NCBI GenBank assembly: GCA_902634405.1 | Contig: CACPJY010000003.1 | Location: 80,205 to 144,204 of the forward strand | From: an uncultured Synechococcaceae cyanobacterium | Lineage (GTDB): Bacteria; Cyanobacteriota; Cyanobacteriia; PCC-6307; Cyanobiaceae | Length of the DNA stretch: 64,000 bases | Reading direction: 5' to 3' | Made by a program: the position numbers and the translations under genes | Notes under the pieces: model-generated | Databases searched by the model: none | The model's input: the letters and a program-made list of their open reading frames with translations, nothing else | Told to the model about the DNA's origin: nothing | In this document: one piece after another, positions 35,442 through 43,689 of the stretch | Layout: every line of letters starts with the position of its first letter | How positions within the stretch are numbered: the first letter of the stretch is position 1

Positions 35442-35879
35442 TTATTCTTCTATTGAAGGCTTGATTTGACGACTTTGCTTCAAAAAACCACGTTGTTTCT
35501 TAGCGGCTATTCTGCGGTTACGTGATGCATAAGTTGGCCTGGTTTCTTTCCTTGATTGAAGAGGTGGTTTCAAGCCCTCTCTTAACAGCACTGCTAAACG
35601 AGCTAATGCCAATTTTCTATTTTGATATTGTGAACGGTTTTCAGATGCAACAACATTTAGGCAACCATCTATACACCGAGTCCCAAGTTTTTGAAGCAAC
35701 CTCTGCTTAACAAAAGGGTCGATTACAGAGGAACTGTTTATATCGAATACAAGCTCAACCCGACTATCAGTTTTATTAACTCCTTGTCCACCAGGCCCTG
35801 ATGATCTAGAAAACCTCCATTTGAGCTCCTGGCGAGGAATGACTAAGTGAGAATTGATAGTTAAGTTCATTGAAATCAA
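35442..35879 (-). CDS. arfB: Alternative ribosome-rescue factor (GGQ hydrolase)
   Basis: A 145-residue protein. FSRSSGPGGQGVNKTDSRVEL contains the GGQ motif that hydrolyses peptidyl-tRNA. The C-terminal half is strongly basic (RKETRPTYASRNRRIAAKKQRG), as in ArfB/YaeJ, where the tail enters the empty mRNA channel. It releases ribosomes stalled without a stop codon. The start may be the second ATG (MNLTINSHLV). It follows a run of tiny ORFs on the same strand (35951-36796), with 71 bases between. Confidence 0.9.
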   Translation of the reverse strand: MISMNLTINSHLVIPRQELKWRFSRSSGPGGQGVNKTDSRVELVFDINSSSVIDPFVKQRLLQKLGTRCIDGCLNVVASENRSQYQNRKLALARLAVLLREGLKPPLQSRKETRPTYASRNRRIAAKKQRGFLKQSRQIKPSIEE

Positions 35880-35950
35880 AAAACCAGGTCCAACTCCACC
35901 AATTAATTAATTACTTATTTCATCTTCCCAAGACTTTTTAATTTTAACTC

Positions 35951-36133
35951 CTACGCCGCACTATTACAGACAGCTAATGCAAGTGAATCTTTAGCTTGTT
36001 CACTCAACTGCCGAAAATCAGCCACTTCATTGATCCATGCAACAGTGTTCTCAAGACAGCAGTTCCAATAGGCAGCCTTTCTATAAAAAGGAATCAACGC
36101 AATTGCTATATACAAAATTTCCAAAGCAGCCAA
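35951..36133 (-). CDS. Small ORF with hydrophobic start, last of the five-ORF chain
   Basis: A 60-residue ORF starting at TTG. It has an N-terminal hydrophobic segment (about residues 3-15, ALEILYIAIALIP), then a KAAYWNCC segment and a helical acidic part, ending CNSAA. It shares the reading frame of the previous ORF and begins five codons after its TAG stop. I do not recognise it; it may be a separate small protein or part of an interrupted gene. Confidence 0.4.
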   Translation of the reverse strand: MAALEILYIAIALIPFYRKAAYWNCCLENTVAWINEVADFRQLSEQAKDSLALAVCNSAA

Positions 36134-36148
36134 TCCGAAAAAAGCCTT

Positions 36149-36292
36149 CTAAGGGGGTTCACCCATTACCCTACCCCCTGGGATGTCAAAAGGAAGCTTA
36201 ACTTCTAATGTTACTAAAAGTTCCTGGGTAGCAGGTATATGCAGAAAGGCTAAAGGTAAAACAATATTTAGACCTATCCAAGCAACTCTCAC
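36149..36292 (-). CDS. 47-residue membrane-type ORF
   Basis: A GTG start, 47 codons to TAG. The N-terminal WIGLNIVLPLAFLHI is hydrophobic and could be a signal or membrane segment. KLPFDIPGGRVMGEPP follows, which reads like a conserved loop. It begins four codons after the TGA of the upstream ORF in the same reading frame. Confidence 0.4.
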   Translation of the reverse strand: MRVAWIGLNIVLPLAFLHIPATQELLVTLEVKLPFDIPGGRVMGEPP

Positions 36293-36304
36293 TATTGCTA
36301 CCCA

Positions 36305-36454
36305 TCACCCACTTTTTTTCAGAAGACTTTCTTTCTGCTTTTCATTAGTCATTTCAGACCTAAAAGGTTTGCGAAGAACATGTTGGCCAAAATCTAATGA
36401 AATTGCTTTTTCGTGGATGATCTCTCTAATCCAGTTAAGAAGAAAGTTCAGCAT
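36305..36454 (-). CDS. 49-residue amphipathic ORF
   Basis: ATG start directly preceded by TAAGGA, so a ribosome binding site overlaps the spacer. The sequence MLNFLLNWIREIIHEKAISL, then HVLRKPFRSEM, reads as an amphipathic helix with a basic loop and a Lys/Glu-rich end (SLLKKSG). It ends at TGA, four codons before the next ORF in frame. I do not recognise it. Confidence 0.45.
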   Translation of the reverse strand: MLNFLLNWIREIIHEKAISLDFGQHVLRKPFRSEMTNEKQKESLLKKSG

Positions 36455-36487
36455 TCCTTAGATTAATACTAACTAGGGAAGGTAAAA

Positions 36488-36649
36488 TCATTTCTCGACT
36501 CTGCCTTCGATTCGGTCTATATATTCCAATGATTGTTTAACGTAATCCATCCTCTTCTGAGTAGCTATTAGGGTTCTTGTTAATTCAAACCTTCGCACTC
36601 GACGCCATAGGCGCATAAAAGATTTAGGGATGGGCTTGTTGAGGGGCAT
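36488..36649 (-). CDS. 53-residue basic helical ORF
   Basis: An ATG-to-TGA ORF. The protein is highly basic (MRLWRRVRRFELTRT), then helical (DYVKQSLEYIDRIEGRVEK), like a small nucleic-acid- or membrane-surface-binding peptide. It begins three codons after the stop of the upstream ORF in the same frame. I do not recognise a family. Confidence 0.5.
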   Translation of the reverse strand: MPLNKPIPKSFMRLWRRVRRFELTRTLIATQKRMDYVKQSLEYIDRIEGRVEK

Positions 36650-36658
36650 CTTTGAAAA

Positions 36659-36796
36659 CTATTGCAAGAACGGTAGAAACTTCCCAAAAGACTCTGAGAA
36701 TGACCCAACAACTGTAAGTGCTGCTCCAACTACAATAGCAACAATCGCTGTATCTACTAATAGATCTTTCCATCCATAAGAAGGTTTGTCAGCCAT
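36659..36796 (-). CDS. 45-residue single-pass membrane protein
   Basis: The frame is open to 36892, but the ATG at 36796 gives MADKPSYGWKDLLVDTAIVA and a well-formed small membrane protein. It has a polar N-terminus, one helix (VDTAIVAIVVGAALTVVGSF) and a short C-terminus. It heads a chain of five small ORFs on this strand that share one reading frame. Small single-pass proteins of this size are typical of cyanobacterial membranes, but I cannot name this one. Confidence 0.5.
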   Translation of the reverse strand: MADKPSYGWKDLLVDTAIVAIVVGAALTVVGSFSESFGKFLPFLQ

Positions 36797-37252
36797 TCGT
36801 TCTTTAAACTTGAGTTTGACCAGCCACCCTTTTCGTTCTAAGTCCGAAAGTAGATTGCCATGGTAGCAGATAAAAAATATAGGAATAGTCACTAAATACT
36901 AAATATTTTTTTATTTAACAACACCTTATCCAATAAATTAAAGGACATTAATCTTGCAAGTTTGATTGATTAAACGATCCAAAATTGTTAATGTTTTATA
37001 GCTATTTAACACTGAATCCTAAAATTTTACAATTGATTCACACTATCTATTAAGAGAATACAAGTATATTCCATACTAAACATTTAGGAAATGTCCATGT
37101 CATGAAGCTAAATAATTAAGGGAGTTAGTTTCTTTTTTATTGGCATATACAAAGGTGAGCTAAGTCTTACTAATTAAAGATCTGCAAATATTTTACTTTA
37201 TGGGCTTTATAGATTAAGTGAATTCAGTGAGGCTTATCCTATTTTGCATTAA
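36797..37252. other. Intergenic stretch between small-ORF chain and petJ
   Basis: 455 bases of AT-rich DNA containing the promoter region for the leftward small ORFs. No credible ORF and no clear hairpin is visible. Confidence 0.5.
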
Positions 37253-37582
37253 TCACCCCCACCCTTTCGAAGACTGAGATTCAACATAAGAGGCAACTTC
37301 AGAAATTTCCGAAGGAGTTAATACATCCTTAAAAGAAGGCATTGGTCCAGCACCGTTAGTCACTTGAGCAACGATCGCCCCTTCATGGTCTGAGCTGTAG
37401 TTAGCTAAAAAACTTTTTAAATCAGCTTGAGAGAGAGTCCTTTCTGGGTTAACAAGATTTCCACCAGCAGCGTGACAAGCGGCACAATTTGCTGAAAAGA
37501 CTCCAGCCCCGTCTGCCATTGCTATCTGTGGGGTGATAAGACCAATAGCCAAGGCAGCTATTGCAGCAAGCAGAAATCTCAT
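37253..37582 (-). CDS. petJ: Cytochrome c6
   Basis: The ATG at 37582 gives about 109 residues starting MRFLLAAIAALAIGL, a normal signal peptide; the frame extends ten codons further upstream. The mature part has the heme-binding CAACH (SANCAACHAAGGNLVNPERTL) and the distal Met region in GPMPSFKDVLTPSEI, with the C-terminal YVESQSSKGWG. It carries electrons from cytochrome b6f to photosystem I in the thylakoid lumen. It ends at TAA-rich sequence; the spacer to the next gene is AT-rich. Confidence 0.9.
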   Translation of the reverse strand: MRFLLAAIAALAIGLITPQIAMADGAGVFSANCAACHAAGGNLVNPERTLSQADLKSFLANYSSDHEGAIVAQVTNGAGPMPSFKDVLTPSEISEVASYVESQSSKGWG

Positions 37583-37803
37583 CTCTAAGCAGAAGCGTAT
37601 TAATGGTTCCATTCTGAAGTAGTTTTTGCGACTCCTATTAGATTTTGTTTATACAATCATATTTTGAAATTATATTCCTTAATGCTACGTGGAGGGCGTT
37701 GAAAGTCTTTAGATCTACTGAGGTCAAAATGGTTGACCCTTTTCATGCCACTATTGAGTATCGAGTAGACCTCTGATGGCCTAGCAAGAGGTACAAAGGA
37801 GTG

Positions 37804-38946
37804 CTAGCAATGTCTCTTAAAAAGATATTGAGCTTGACCCTTGCGATCTGAAGTAATGAATTGAGTCTTGAATCCATCGCCTTTAATATCAAAAGTTCTG
37901 CGCTTACAGTCAATAATCAATCTCCGTGCTCTAAACCAACCTTCTGGCTTAGATTGCCCCTGCAAAAGAAGTGAATTAACGCAATCTTCATTACTTCCTT
38001 GGGAACAATTAATAGCTCCTAGTACACCGGCAAAAAGATTGCCAGCAATTTGCCTACCCCTCTCAATTTCAAACCTATAAACATCAAAAGAAATATGATG
38101 TTTATAGTCAGGGTTTTTAACAACTCTAGAAAAGGTCTCACGAGTATCTTGAAGCCATTCGCCAGCAAAACGCCCTACACCCATAGATTCATCATTAAAC
38201 CCATTCATAAAAGCATGAAATCGATTTTTAGGGTTGTCATGCTTAGAGAGCAAATGGAAGTCACCAACACTAAAAAACATATTGGCTCCCTTTGTGAAAC
38301 CTTCTAGAGGGATTAACTGCTTATATATTACATATGAAAAGTATTTACCCGCTTTCCAATCTGCCTCATTCTCCTCATTATCAAGGTACTTTTCTCTGCC
38401 AATATGATGATTCACATGATGTCCGAACTCATGAGAAAGAATGGCCAAGCTTAGGTAACTAATATTAAGACTTCTCCTATCGGTGAGACCACTTATCAAT
38501 GGGCGAACGTCAAGTGTTATTTCACTAGATTCAGGGCAGTAAATATTAGGAAGTTTAGAAATTCTTTTGCCTCCACATCCTCTAAGATATCCATCGTCAA
38601 GGCGGAGGGTTGGAGGAGGCAGATTCAATCCACGATTATTGGCATGCTCACTCCAAAATGCATGCATCAATTTCAAATGAAGCCTCAGAAATTCTTTATC
38701 AGCCTTATTGACTTCTGGTATACCATGATTACGCAACTCATTTATCAAGGTTTCATTAGAGTCATTTTCTACTAAGATTTTTGTATCTATTTTTGGATAC
38801 ATTCGAGAGTAGTATAGATAACAAAAATTGTAGTCGTCTCCTTTTCTAGCCTTACATTTTTCGTGTGCTTTGGAATTAAAATCCTGAGCATTTATAGATC
38901 CGAGTCCCGCAACTAAAGATAGCAATAATAGCAAGCTCTTCTTCAT
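37804..38946 (-). CDS. Secreted zinc metallopeptidase-like protein
   Basis: A 380-residue protein with a signal peptide (KKSLLLLLSLVAGLGSINA). The gluzincin motif is LAILSHEFGHHVNHHIG (HExxH at about residues 172-176), and the third ligand is the Glu/Asp-rich NEENEADWKAG about 25 residues later. An N-terminal cysteine pair lies at about residues 31-42. The C-terminal half contains paired cysteines (INCSQGSNEDC). It resembles the neutral zinc metallopeptidase (YpfJ-like) family. Its substrate is unknown. Confidence 0.8.
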   Translation of the reverse strand: MKKSLLLLLSLVAGLGSINAQDFNSKAHEKCKARKGDDYNFCYLYYSRMYPKIDTKILVENDSNETLINELRNHGIPEVNKADKEFLRLHLKLMHAFWSEHANNRGLNLPPPTLRLDDGYLRGCGGKRISKLPNIYCPESSEITLDVRPLISGLTDRRSLNISYLSLAILSHEFGHHVNHHIGREKYLDNEENEADWKAGKYFSYVIYKQLIPLEGFTKGANMFFSVGDFHLLSKHDNPKNRFHAFMNGFNDESMGVGRFAGEWLQDTRETFSRVVKNPDYKHHISFDVYRFEIERGRQIAGNLFAGVLGAINCSQGSNEDCVNSLLLQGQSKPEGWFRARRLIIDCKRRTFDIKGDGFKTQFITSDRKGQAQYLFKRHC

Positions 38947-39193
38947 GGTTGGAAAGTATGTTCAAATCTAGTAGAAGAATCATTCATGATGATTTTTGGA
39001 ATTGGTTGTGGATCTTCTGGGGGTATTTCTAAGAAAAGTTAAATAATTTATAGAATATTTCTCAACAAACTATTTAGCCTCCTGGCTTTTATAGTGATAT
39101 CAACTGATTGCACTTGAGGCAACAAAATCTTAAAGAGTTTGTTAATTAGAAAGGGAAGTTTGATCTTGCATCTTTCATGGTAAACCAAGCTAC

Positions 39194-39769
39194 TTAAGCA
39201 AGGCTCTTTGAGATTACAGCATTTAAGAAAGCTTCATTTAATCTTTCAAGAGGATTTTGGGTCCAATCATTTAAAGCACTTCTCATTGCACAGGATCCAT
39301 GTCGATAGGCCTTTGTCATCTCTAAACCAGTTAGCACATGGGTACCCATTAAGATTTGATAGACCAGCTCAGGATTGCTATATGGATGCTTCTTAAGGTG
39401 GAAAGATACTTCTTGCAAAGCCTGTTGGAGAGTAAGTTTCTTCTTTTTCATATGCGCTTCAAACTCTAATCTGGCGACCTCTGCATAGGCCTTTGCACCC
39501 TCATCAGAAAAAATTGAACCTATCTGCTTTTCCTTGCCAGGATTCGGAGATACCGACTTAAGATTCCATAAGTGGTCGCCCAAAATGCTTTCTACTTTTG
39601 CAAGCCTTGTTTCAAGCAATTCGTTCGGTTCTTCACTAGGTACAGCCTTTAAAAGGTCAGTAACAAAATCAGTAAGTGTTTTCCCTTCCTTAATTGCTTG
39701 AGACTTTAGTTTTAAAAGCAATTCTGGATCAATATTAATATTAAGCTGGGATCTCTTTCGTGCCATCAT
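39194..39769 (-). CDS. Ribbon-helix-helix protein, paralogue of 14154-14732
   Basis: A 191-residue protein. The N-terminal RSQLNINIDPELLLKLKSQA is a classic ribbon-helix-helix start (a beta strand, then helix), followed by KTLTDFVTDLLKAV. The C-terminal part matches the protein at 14154-14732 (F[ST]DEGAxAY, HVLTGLEM, NPLERLNEAFL). The shared C-terminal region probably forms a helical partner-binding domain. It may act as a transcription regulator. No toxin gene lies next to it. The start is an ATG; the two paralogues are 25 kb apart. Confidence 0.75.
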   Translation of the reverse strand: MMARKRSQLNINIDPELLLKLKSQAIKEGKTLTDFVTDLLKAVPSEEPNELLETRLAKVESILGDHLWNLKSVSPNPGKEKQIGSIFSDEGAKAYAEVARLEFEAHMKKKKLTLQQALQEVSFHLKKHPYSNPELVYQILMGTHVLTGLEMTKAYRHGSCAMRSALNDWTQNPLERLNEAFLNAVISKSLA

Positions 39770-40096
39770 CTTACTTCATTATAACCAGTCTATCACAGTA
39801 CCTTAGACGACAAGCAAGGTCTAATCTATGATCTAGATCGACTAGAAATCCGTTCGCTTATTGGCCAGGCTACGCTCCCCATAAGGGTAAGAATCGAAGA
39901 TAATTGCTTAAAGCATGAGAGATTTGGTTCTTAAATATTGTATTAGTAAGTAATATTAAAAGGTTAAAGTAAAATATTTTATCGATATTTCTCTACAAAC
40001 TTATAAAACATAAGCTTGGTTTAAGTGTATAGATTCCTTGACAATCAAACTTCTGAAATCTTATTGGTGATTAAAATTATTAAGGTTTTTTTTGGA
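39770..40096. other. Intergenic stretch, no gene seen
   Basis: About 330 bases. It includes a GC-richer patch near 39860-39890 and an AT-rich promoter region ahead of the DUF3764 gene. A frame to 40025 exists but its first residues lie outside the family. Confidence 0.45.
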
Positions 40097-40381
40097 ATGA
40101 CGCTCGAAACCACCATTTTTGATTTCAAACTCAGCAAAAGTTTTAAAGAGTGGGCTGCTGTTTATGACAGCGAAAAAAACAAAGCGATGTTGCAAGCTGG
40201 CGGAATCACCTCTCTCTATAGAGGAATAAATAAACAAGACTCTTCAAGGGCAATAGTTATCTTCCAAGCAGAAGAAGGAATTGCTATGGGCATGTGGAAA
40301 GACCCAGAGGCAAAAGCAATGATCGAATCTAGTGGTCATATTTATGAACAAACCACCATCACTCAATGGACTCATGGTTAG
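40097..40381 (+). CDS. DUF3764 family protein
   Basis: 94 residues from the internal ATG at 40097 (MTLETTIFDFKLSKSFKEWA). The longer frame from 40025 adds a hydrophobic leader that the family lacks. DUF3764 proteins of marine cyanobacteria share a SKSFKEWAAVYDSEKNKAML and RAIVIFQAEEGIA outline and may have a ferredoxin-like dimeric fold. No catalytic residues are known. The DimerA-like protein at 40517 lies 135 bases downstream on the same strand. Confidence 0.8.
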   Translation: MTLETTIFDFKLSKSFKEWAAVYDSEKNKAMLQAGGITSLYRGINKQDSSRAIVIFQAEEGIAMGMWKDPEAKAMIESSGHIYEQTTITQWTHG

Positions 40382-40516
40382 TTCAGAAGTTCTCAGAATA
40401 TTTGACTTATTGATAGAGGCTTCGACACCTATTAGGAGGTGACGTGTCAGGGGATGATAAGCAAGAAAGCCTTGTCTAGAAAAGCATGATCTAATTCTAT
40501 GAGTTGATTTTTAAAA

Positions 40517-40810
40517 ATGTCCAAAGCCACCTTCATGAATGTTGTTCGCTACCAACTCAAGCCCGCGTTTGTAGATGACTACTTCGAGAAGTTGGCTCAA
40601 TTCAACACCGAAGGTCTTATCGCTAAATACGTTGCGAGAACGGGCTCAAATGATTATTGCTTTGTTGGACTTTGGGAGAGTGAAGAAGCCATAGCGTCGG
40701 CAAGGCCAAAAATGCTCGCACATCTTGATGAGGTGAGAGGTTTTATGGAAGAGTTGTCTCCAGAACTAGGAGTTACTGATCCAGTTTCGGGACCGCTTGT
40801 CACAAGCTGA
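40517..40810 (+). CDS. Dimeric alpha-beta barrel protein (ABM/DUF-like)
   Basis: A 97-residue protein with the outline of a monooxygenase-like dimeric alpha+beta barrel: MNVVRYQLKPAFVDDYFEKL as first strand and helix, then YCFVGLWESEEAIASARPKM, then FMEELSP. Such small domains occur in antibiotic-biosynthesis monooxygenases and related stress proteins. No heme or metal residues are obvious. Together with the DUF3764 protein, which may share a similar fold, it could form a small related pair. Confidence 0.6.
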   Translation: MSKATFMNVVRYQLKPAFVDDYFEKLAQFNTEGLIAKYVARTGSNDYCFVGLWESEEAIASARPKMLAHLDEVRGFMEELSPELGVTDPVSGPLVTS

Positions 40811-41127
40811 GTTAACTTAATCAGGCAAACCTTGTCTTGGCATGAGGGTGTTCTTGTTTATAAAAATATTATTTTCGCCTGTTTTGGATGAGCTAATAGA
40901 AAGCCATTAAACATCTTTCATTGTGGGGCGCCCGAGAATTGGCTGTCGTGCTTTTTGTCATGAGCTATTTCCATAACTCCAACAATGAAATAACAGGTTG
41001 ACATAACCACCAATCAGAAGTAGAACAGGTGTACTACAGAAAGGCTCATGGCATCATCTGCTTCCCCGTATGCGGTTTTTAAAGCTGAAGACTGGATGCA
41101 TCCAGCAGCCCCCATTGGGATAGGTCA
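40811..41127. other. Intergenic stretch, no gene seen
   Basis: About 316 bases. It contains a mixed-composition spacer with no strong hairpin; an overlapping ORF beginning at 41048 is probably a shadow of the Cys-rich gene. Confidence 0.4.
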
Positions 41128-41409
41128 ATGCGTAAGAATCAGACCAAAAAAGCGTTACTCCCAAAATCCTTCAATCCAACTGAAGGATGGGAACCTCTCA
41201 AGCAGGGACTACTTAAAGAATCACGTTCAGCTTGCGTTTGCATGACATGCCAACACTTCAACTATTCCTGTGATAAGCATTGTCGAACCATTCTCACCTG
41301 CAACATTCAAGAAAAACTAATCCCAAATGGAAAGCACCTCACCTCGAAATGTGCCCTTTGGCAGCAGCGACAAGAGAAAGAGATTGGATGGTGTCCCGAG
41401 GCTGCATGA
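41128..41409 (+). CDS. Cysteine-rich hypothetical protein
   Basis: A 93-residue protein with at least seven cysteines: CVCMTC, CDKHC, TCNI, KCAL and WCPE. The pattern C-x-C-x2-C-x6-C-x3-C and a later HLTSKCALW suggests a small zinc-binding or disulfide-rich domain. No signal peptide is present; the N-terminus is basic. The overlapping ORF at 41048-41245 lacks these features and is taken as a shadow. I do not recognise a named family. Confidence 0.6.
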   Translation: MRKNQTKKALLPKSFNPTEGWEPLKQGLLKESRSACVCMTCQHFNYSCDKHCRTILTCNIQEKLIPNGKHLTSKCALWQQRQEKEIGWCPEAA

Positions 41410-41710
41410 TTTCCTTTGAGCCATCTGAACTTAAGGTTCATTACAGAGAGCCCGTATAAACCTGATCTTCTAATACTTGCGGGCTAAGAGTCCATAAGTA
41501 TTCTTTGCAGAAGAAGGCTACCTATCTAATTTGTACTTAGAAGCGCATTTAGCTTATTCAATACTCATCCAATCCTTTGATGAGGAAAAATATCATTAAT
41601 ATAAAGCTTAAGCACAGTTCAATCTTTTCCTGATCAAAGTTTTTTATTCACAAATACTTATAAGCTTAAAGCATTACTTTCTTTATTAAGATATTTCTTT
41701 ACCTGGCTTT
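41410..41710. other. Intergenic stretch, no gene seen
   Basis: About 300 bases of AT-rich spacer between converging genes; no ORF of note. Confidence 0.4.
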
Positions 41711-41908
41711 TTATCGTCTAATTTTTTCAAAATACTTATAAGCGTAATAAATTCCCAAAATTATTAGGAGAGTGAACGCATAGCGATTCAAAAAGATATA
41801 AATGCCATATACAAATAAAGGAATCAAGCAAAATCGTTTAAAGTTCAACCTGTCATTGGGAGACATATGCCTCCAATCGAGATCTTTCCATTGAAAAATT
41901 TTTTTCAT
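41711..41908 (-). CDS. Small membrane protein
   Basis: A 65-residue ORF starting at ATG. After a polar region (MKKIFQWKDLDWRHMSPNDR) come two closely spaced hydrophobic stretches (FCLIPLFVYGIYIFL and YAFTLLIILGIYYAYKYF), then a basic end. This suggests a two-helix hairpin in the membrane. No family is recognised. It converges with the Cys-rich gene across 300 bases. Confidence 0.55.
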   Translation of the reverse strand: MKKIFQWKDLDWRHMSPNDRLNFKRFCLIPLFVYGIYIFLNRYAFTLLIILGIYYAYKYFEKIRR

Positions 41909-42401
41909 TCCTTACGTTTGAATACATATCCCATTCAACACCATCATGTTCTGTTGAGCTAGAAAGGAAAAACAGAACGAGCCACTTACCAATTACCTAT
42001 CTATCCAAACCTCTAACATCCGAGGTGTTTAGAGCTAAAGACACATGTTTTAGCTTTCTTCTCATTAGGTTCTAGAGCTCACAAATCTTCTTGGGACTGT
42101 TTTTGTCGCTCGAAGAAGTTTTGATAGGAGCTGTATAAATCTCCCTTAGAAGAAGAAAGATTATGCAAAAAGAATCTGGAATAGATTGGAGTGTAAGGTT
42201 TTTGTTCTAAAGCTATATTATTTTGGCCTAAGCCTCAGGCTAGAGTGATACTAGGGTTGGAAAAACTTAATTAGTAAAACATTAACCACCTGGACCAAAA
42301 AGCTAATTCAACTAATTTAGGTAAGTACAATTGCCTGCGTAAAAACCCTATATGCAATTAAGAGCGATATGCTAGAAAAGGGTTAATCAAATAGGAGAGT
42401 C
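41909..42401. other. Intergenic stretch, no gene seen
   Basis: About 490 bases. It contains one run with some inverted symmetry (GCCTAAGCCTCAGGC at 42222-42236), but no convincing ORF or RNA. Confidence 0.4.
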
Positions 42402-42566
42402 ATGAAACTAAAAACTCCATTTTCTGTCATTTCTAATCCCATTAGAGATATTGATTATATGCATGATTTCTCTTATGAATTACCTAAAGAAAAATCCCAT
42501 GAGTTTTGGGAGCAAGAATGCAAGCTTAACCCCACAAAATCCACTTGTAAGCTCTACGAAGTGTAA
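42402..42566 (+). CDS. 54-residue conserved-looking small protein
   Basis: An ATG-to-TAA ORF preceded by AGGAGAG, a strong ribosome binding site. MKLKTPFSVISNPIRDIDYM, an acidic centre, and the segment EFWEQECKLNPTKSTC near the C-terminus are seen; two cysteines lie 9 residues apart. It ends right at the point where the OsmC-cupin reading frame begins, so translation is probably coupled. I do not recognise a named family. Confidence 0.65.
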   Translation: MKLKTPFSVISNPIRDIDYMHDFSYELPKEKSHEFWEQECKLNPTKSTCKLYEV

Positions 42567-42571
42567 CTAAG

Positions 42572-43507
42572 ATTATTTGTCGTTATTTAGGGGACTTACA
42601 CACAGAGGCTGAGCATAAGAGCTCAGGGAAAATACTAAAAACAGATGCGCCAATTGACCACGCAGGTAAGGGAGAGAATTTCTCACCTACAGACTTAGTC
42701 GCAACAGCTTTAGGATCTTGCTTCCTTACAGTGATGGGTATCACCGCAAAAGAACAAGAGTGGAAGCTAGGGGAAACAACAATCGAAATTGATAAAAAGA
42801 TGACTAGCAGAGGGCCTAGGAAGATTGAATTATTATCACTTCAAATAAAGATGCCTCCTGACTTAAAAGCCGATCAATTAAAGACCCTTAAGGAAGCCAC
42901 GAATACTTGCCCTGTTTTGAGGAGTATAAATGGCTCAATAAAAATCAAAGTCAATTGGAGTCAACAAAGGAAGAAAAAAAAGACCTGCTTGAATTTTCTT
43001 CCAATTAATGCCTTTAGAGAAACTCCTCAAGTCACATTCTTTGATGCTGGAGTAAAGGGGGCAAATTGTTCTGACGTAGTAATTCATCATGGAAACGCAC
43101 TTTCACCACCTAATGACGATAACTTTGAGCAGTATTACGTGCATCGACATCAAATTGACCACAATTTGGTCTTAGAAGGGGGACGTACTTTTACCTTACT
43201 CAATCCTGCATGGGACGAACCACATCACGTGATTTACATGAACCCAAAAATGGGTGCTCTTGAGATACCTAGAGGTACTTTTCACAGATCCGTTTCAGGT
43301 AAGAAAGGGAGCATAGTGCTGAATCAAGCAATAAGAGATATCGAATTCGATCCAAGCAATGAATTTGAACCTGTTAGCTTGCGTGATAGAGAAGATTTAC
43401 GTCAAGCAAAAACATCCACTCCCGTTTATTGGATTTGGCATAAGGGAAAAATCAAAAGGCTGACGATAAGAAGAACTTCTAGAACCAAGAAAATAGTCGA
43501 GATTTAA
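42572..43507 (+). CDS. OsmC-cupin fusion protein without a normal start codon
   Basis: The frame is open from 42551. The OsmC domain begins ICRYLGDLHTEAEHKSSGK and keeps both peroxidatic cysteines (SC at about residue 50 and TCPV at about 113 counted from 42572), plus FSPTDLVATALGS. No ATG, GTG or TTG precedes it in frame; the first good start-like codons are ATT at 42572/42575, just after the upstream gene's stop. The GTG at 42731 would cut off half the domain. A C-terminal cupin follows (YYVHRHQIDHNLVLEGG, IPRGTFHR). OsmC reduces organic peroxides; a fusion to cupin is unusual. Confidence 0.65.
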   Translation: MICRYLGDLHTEAEHKSSGKILKTDAPIDHAGKGENFSPTDLVATALGSCFLTVMGITAKEQEWKLGETTIEIDKKMTSRGPRKIELLSLQIKMPPDLKADQLKTLKEATNTCPVLRSINGSIKIKVNWSQQRKKKKTCLNFLPINAFRETPQVTFFDAGVKGANCSDVVIHHGNALSPPNDDNFEQYYVHRHQIDHNLVLEGGRTFTLLNPAWDEPHHVIYMNPKMGALEIPRGTFHRSVSGKKGSIVLNQAIRDIEFDPSNEFEPVSLRDREDLRQAKTSTPVYWIWHKGKIKRLTIRRTSRTKKIVEI

Positions 43508-43689
43508 TCACTGAAAAAATTTGAATTAAAAAGTTCTTAACCTACAAAAGAATAGAATAGGATTTACTAATTACTTCAATAGTTGTAGAAAATCAGTCAG
43601 GGTGAAAAATAGTTGAGGGAAATATCTCGCTGCCTAGTCCTGGAGCAATAGAAAGAGTCAATTAGTTGCATAAAATACATAGTAATCAA

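Noticed and set aside
36183..36461. 92-codon plus-strand ORF across the small-ORF chain
   Set aside because: It is antisense to three better-supported minus-strand ORFs and reads as a mixture of basic and aromatic noise.
41048..41245. 65-codon ORF overlapping the Cys-rich gene
   Set aside because: Its sequence has no motif, and the other frame carries an ordered cysteine pattern, so this one is taken as a shadow.
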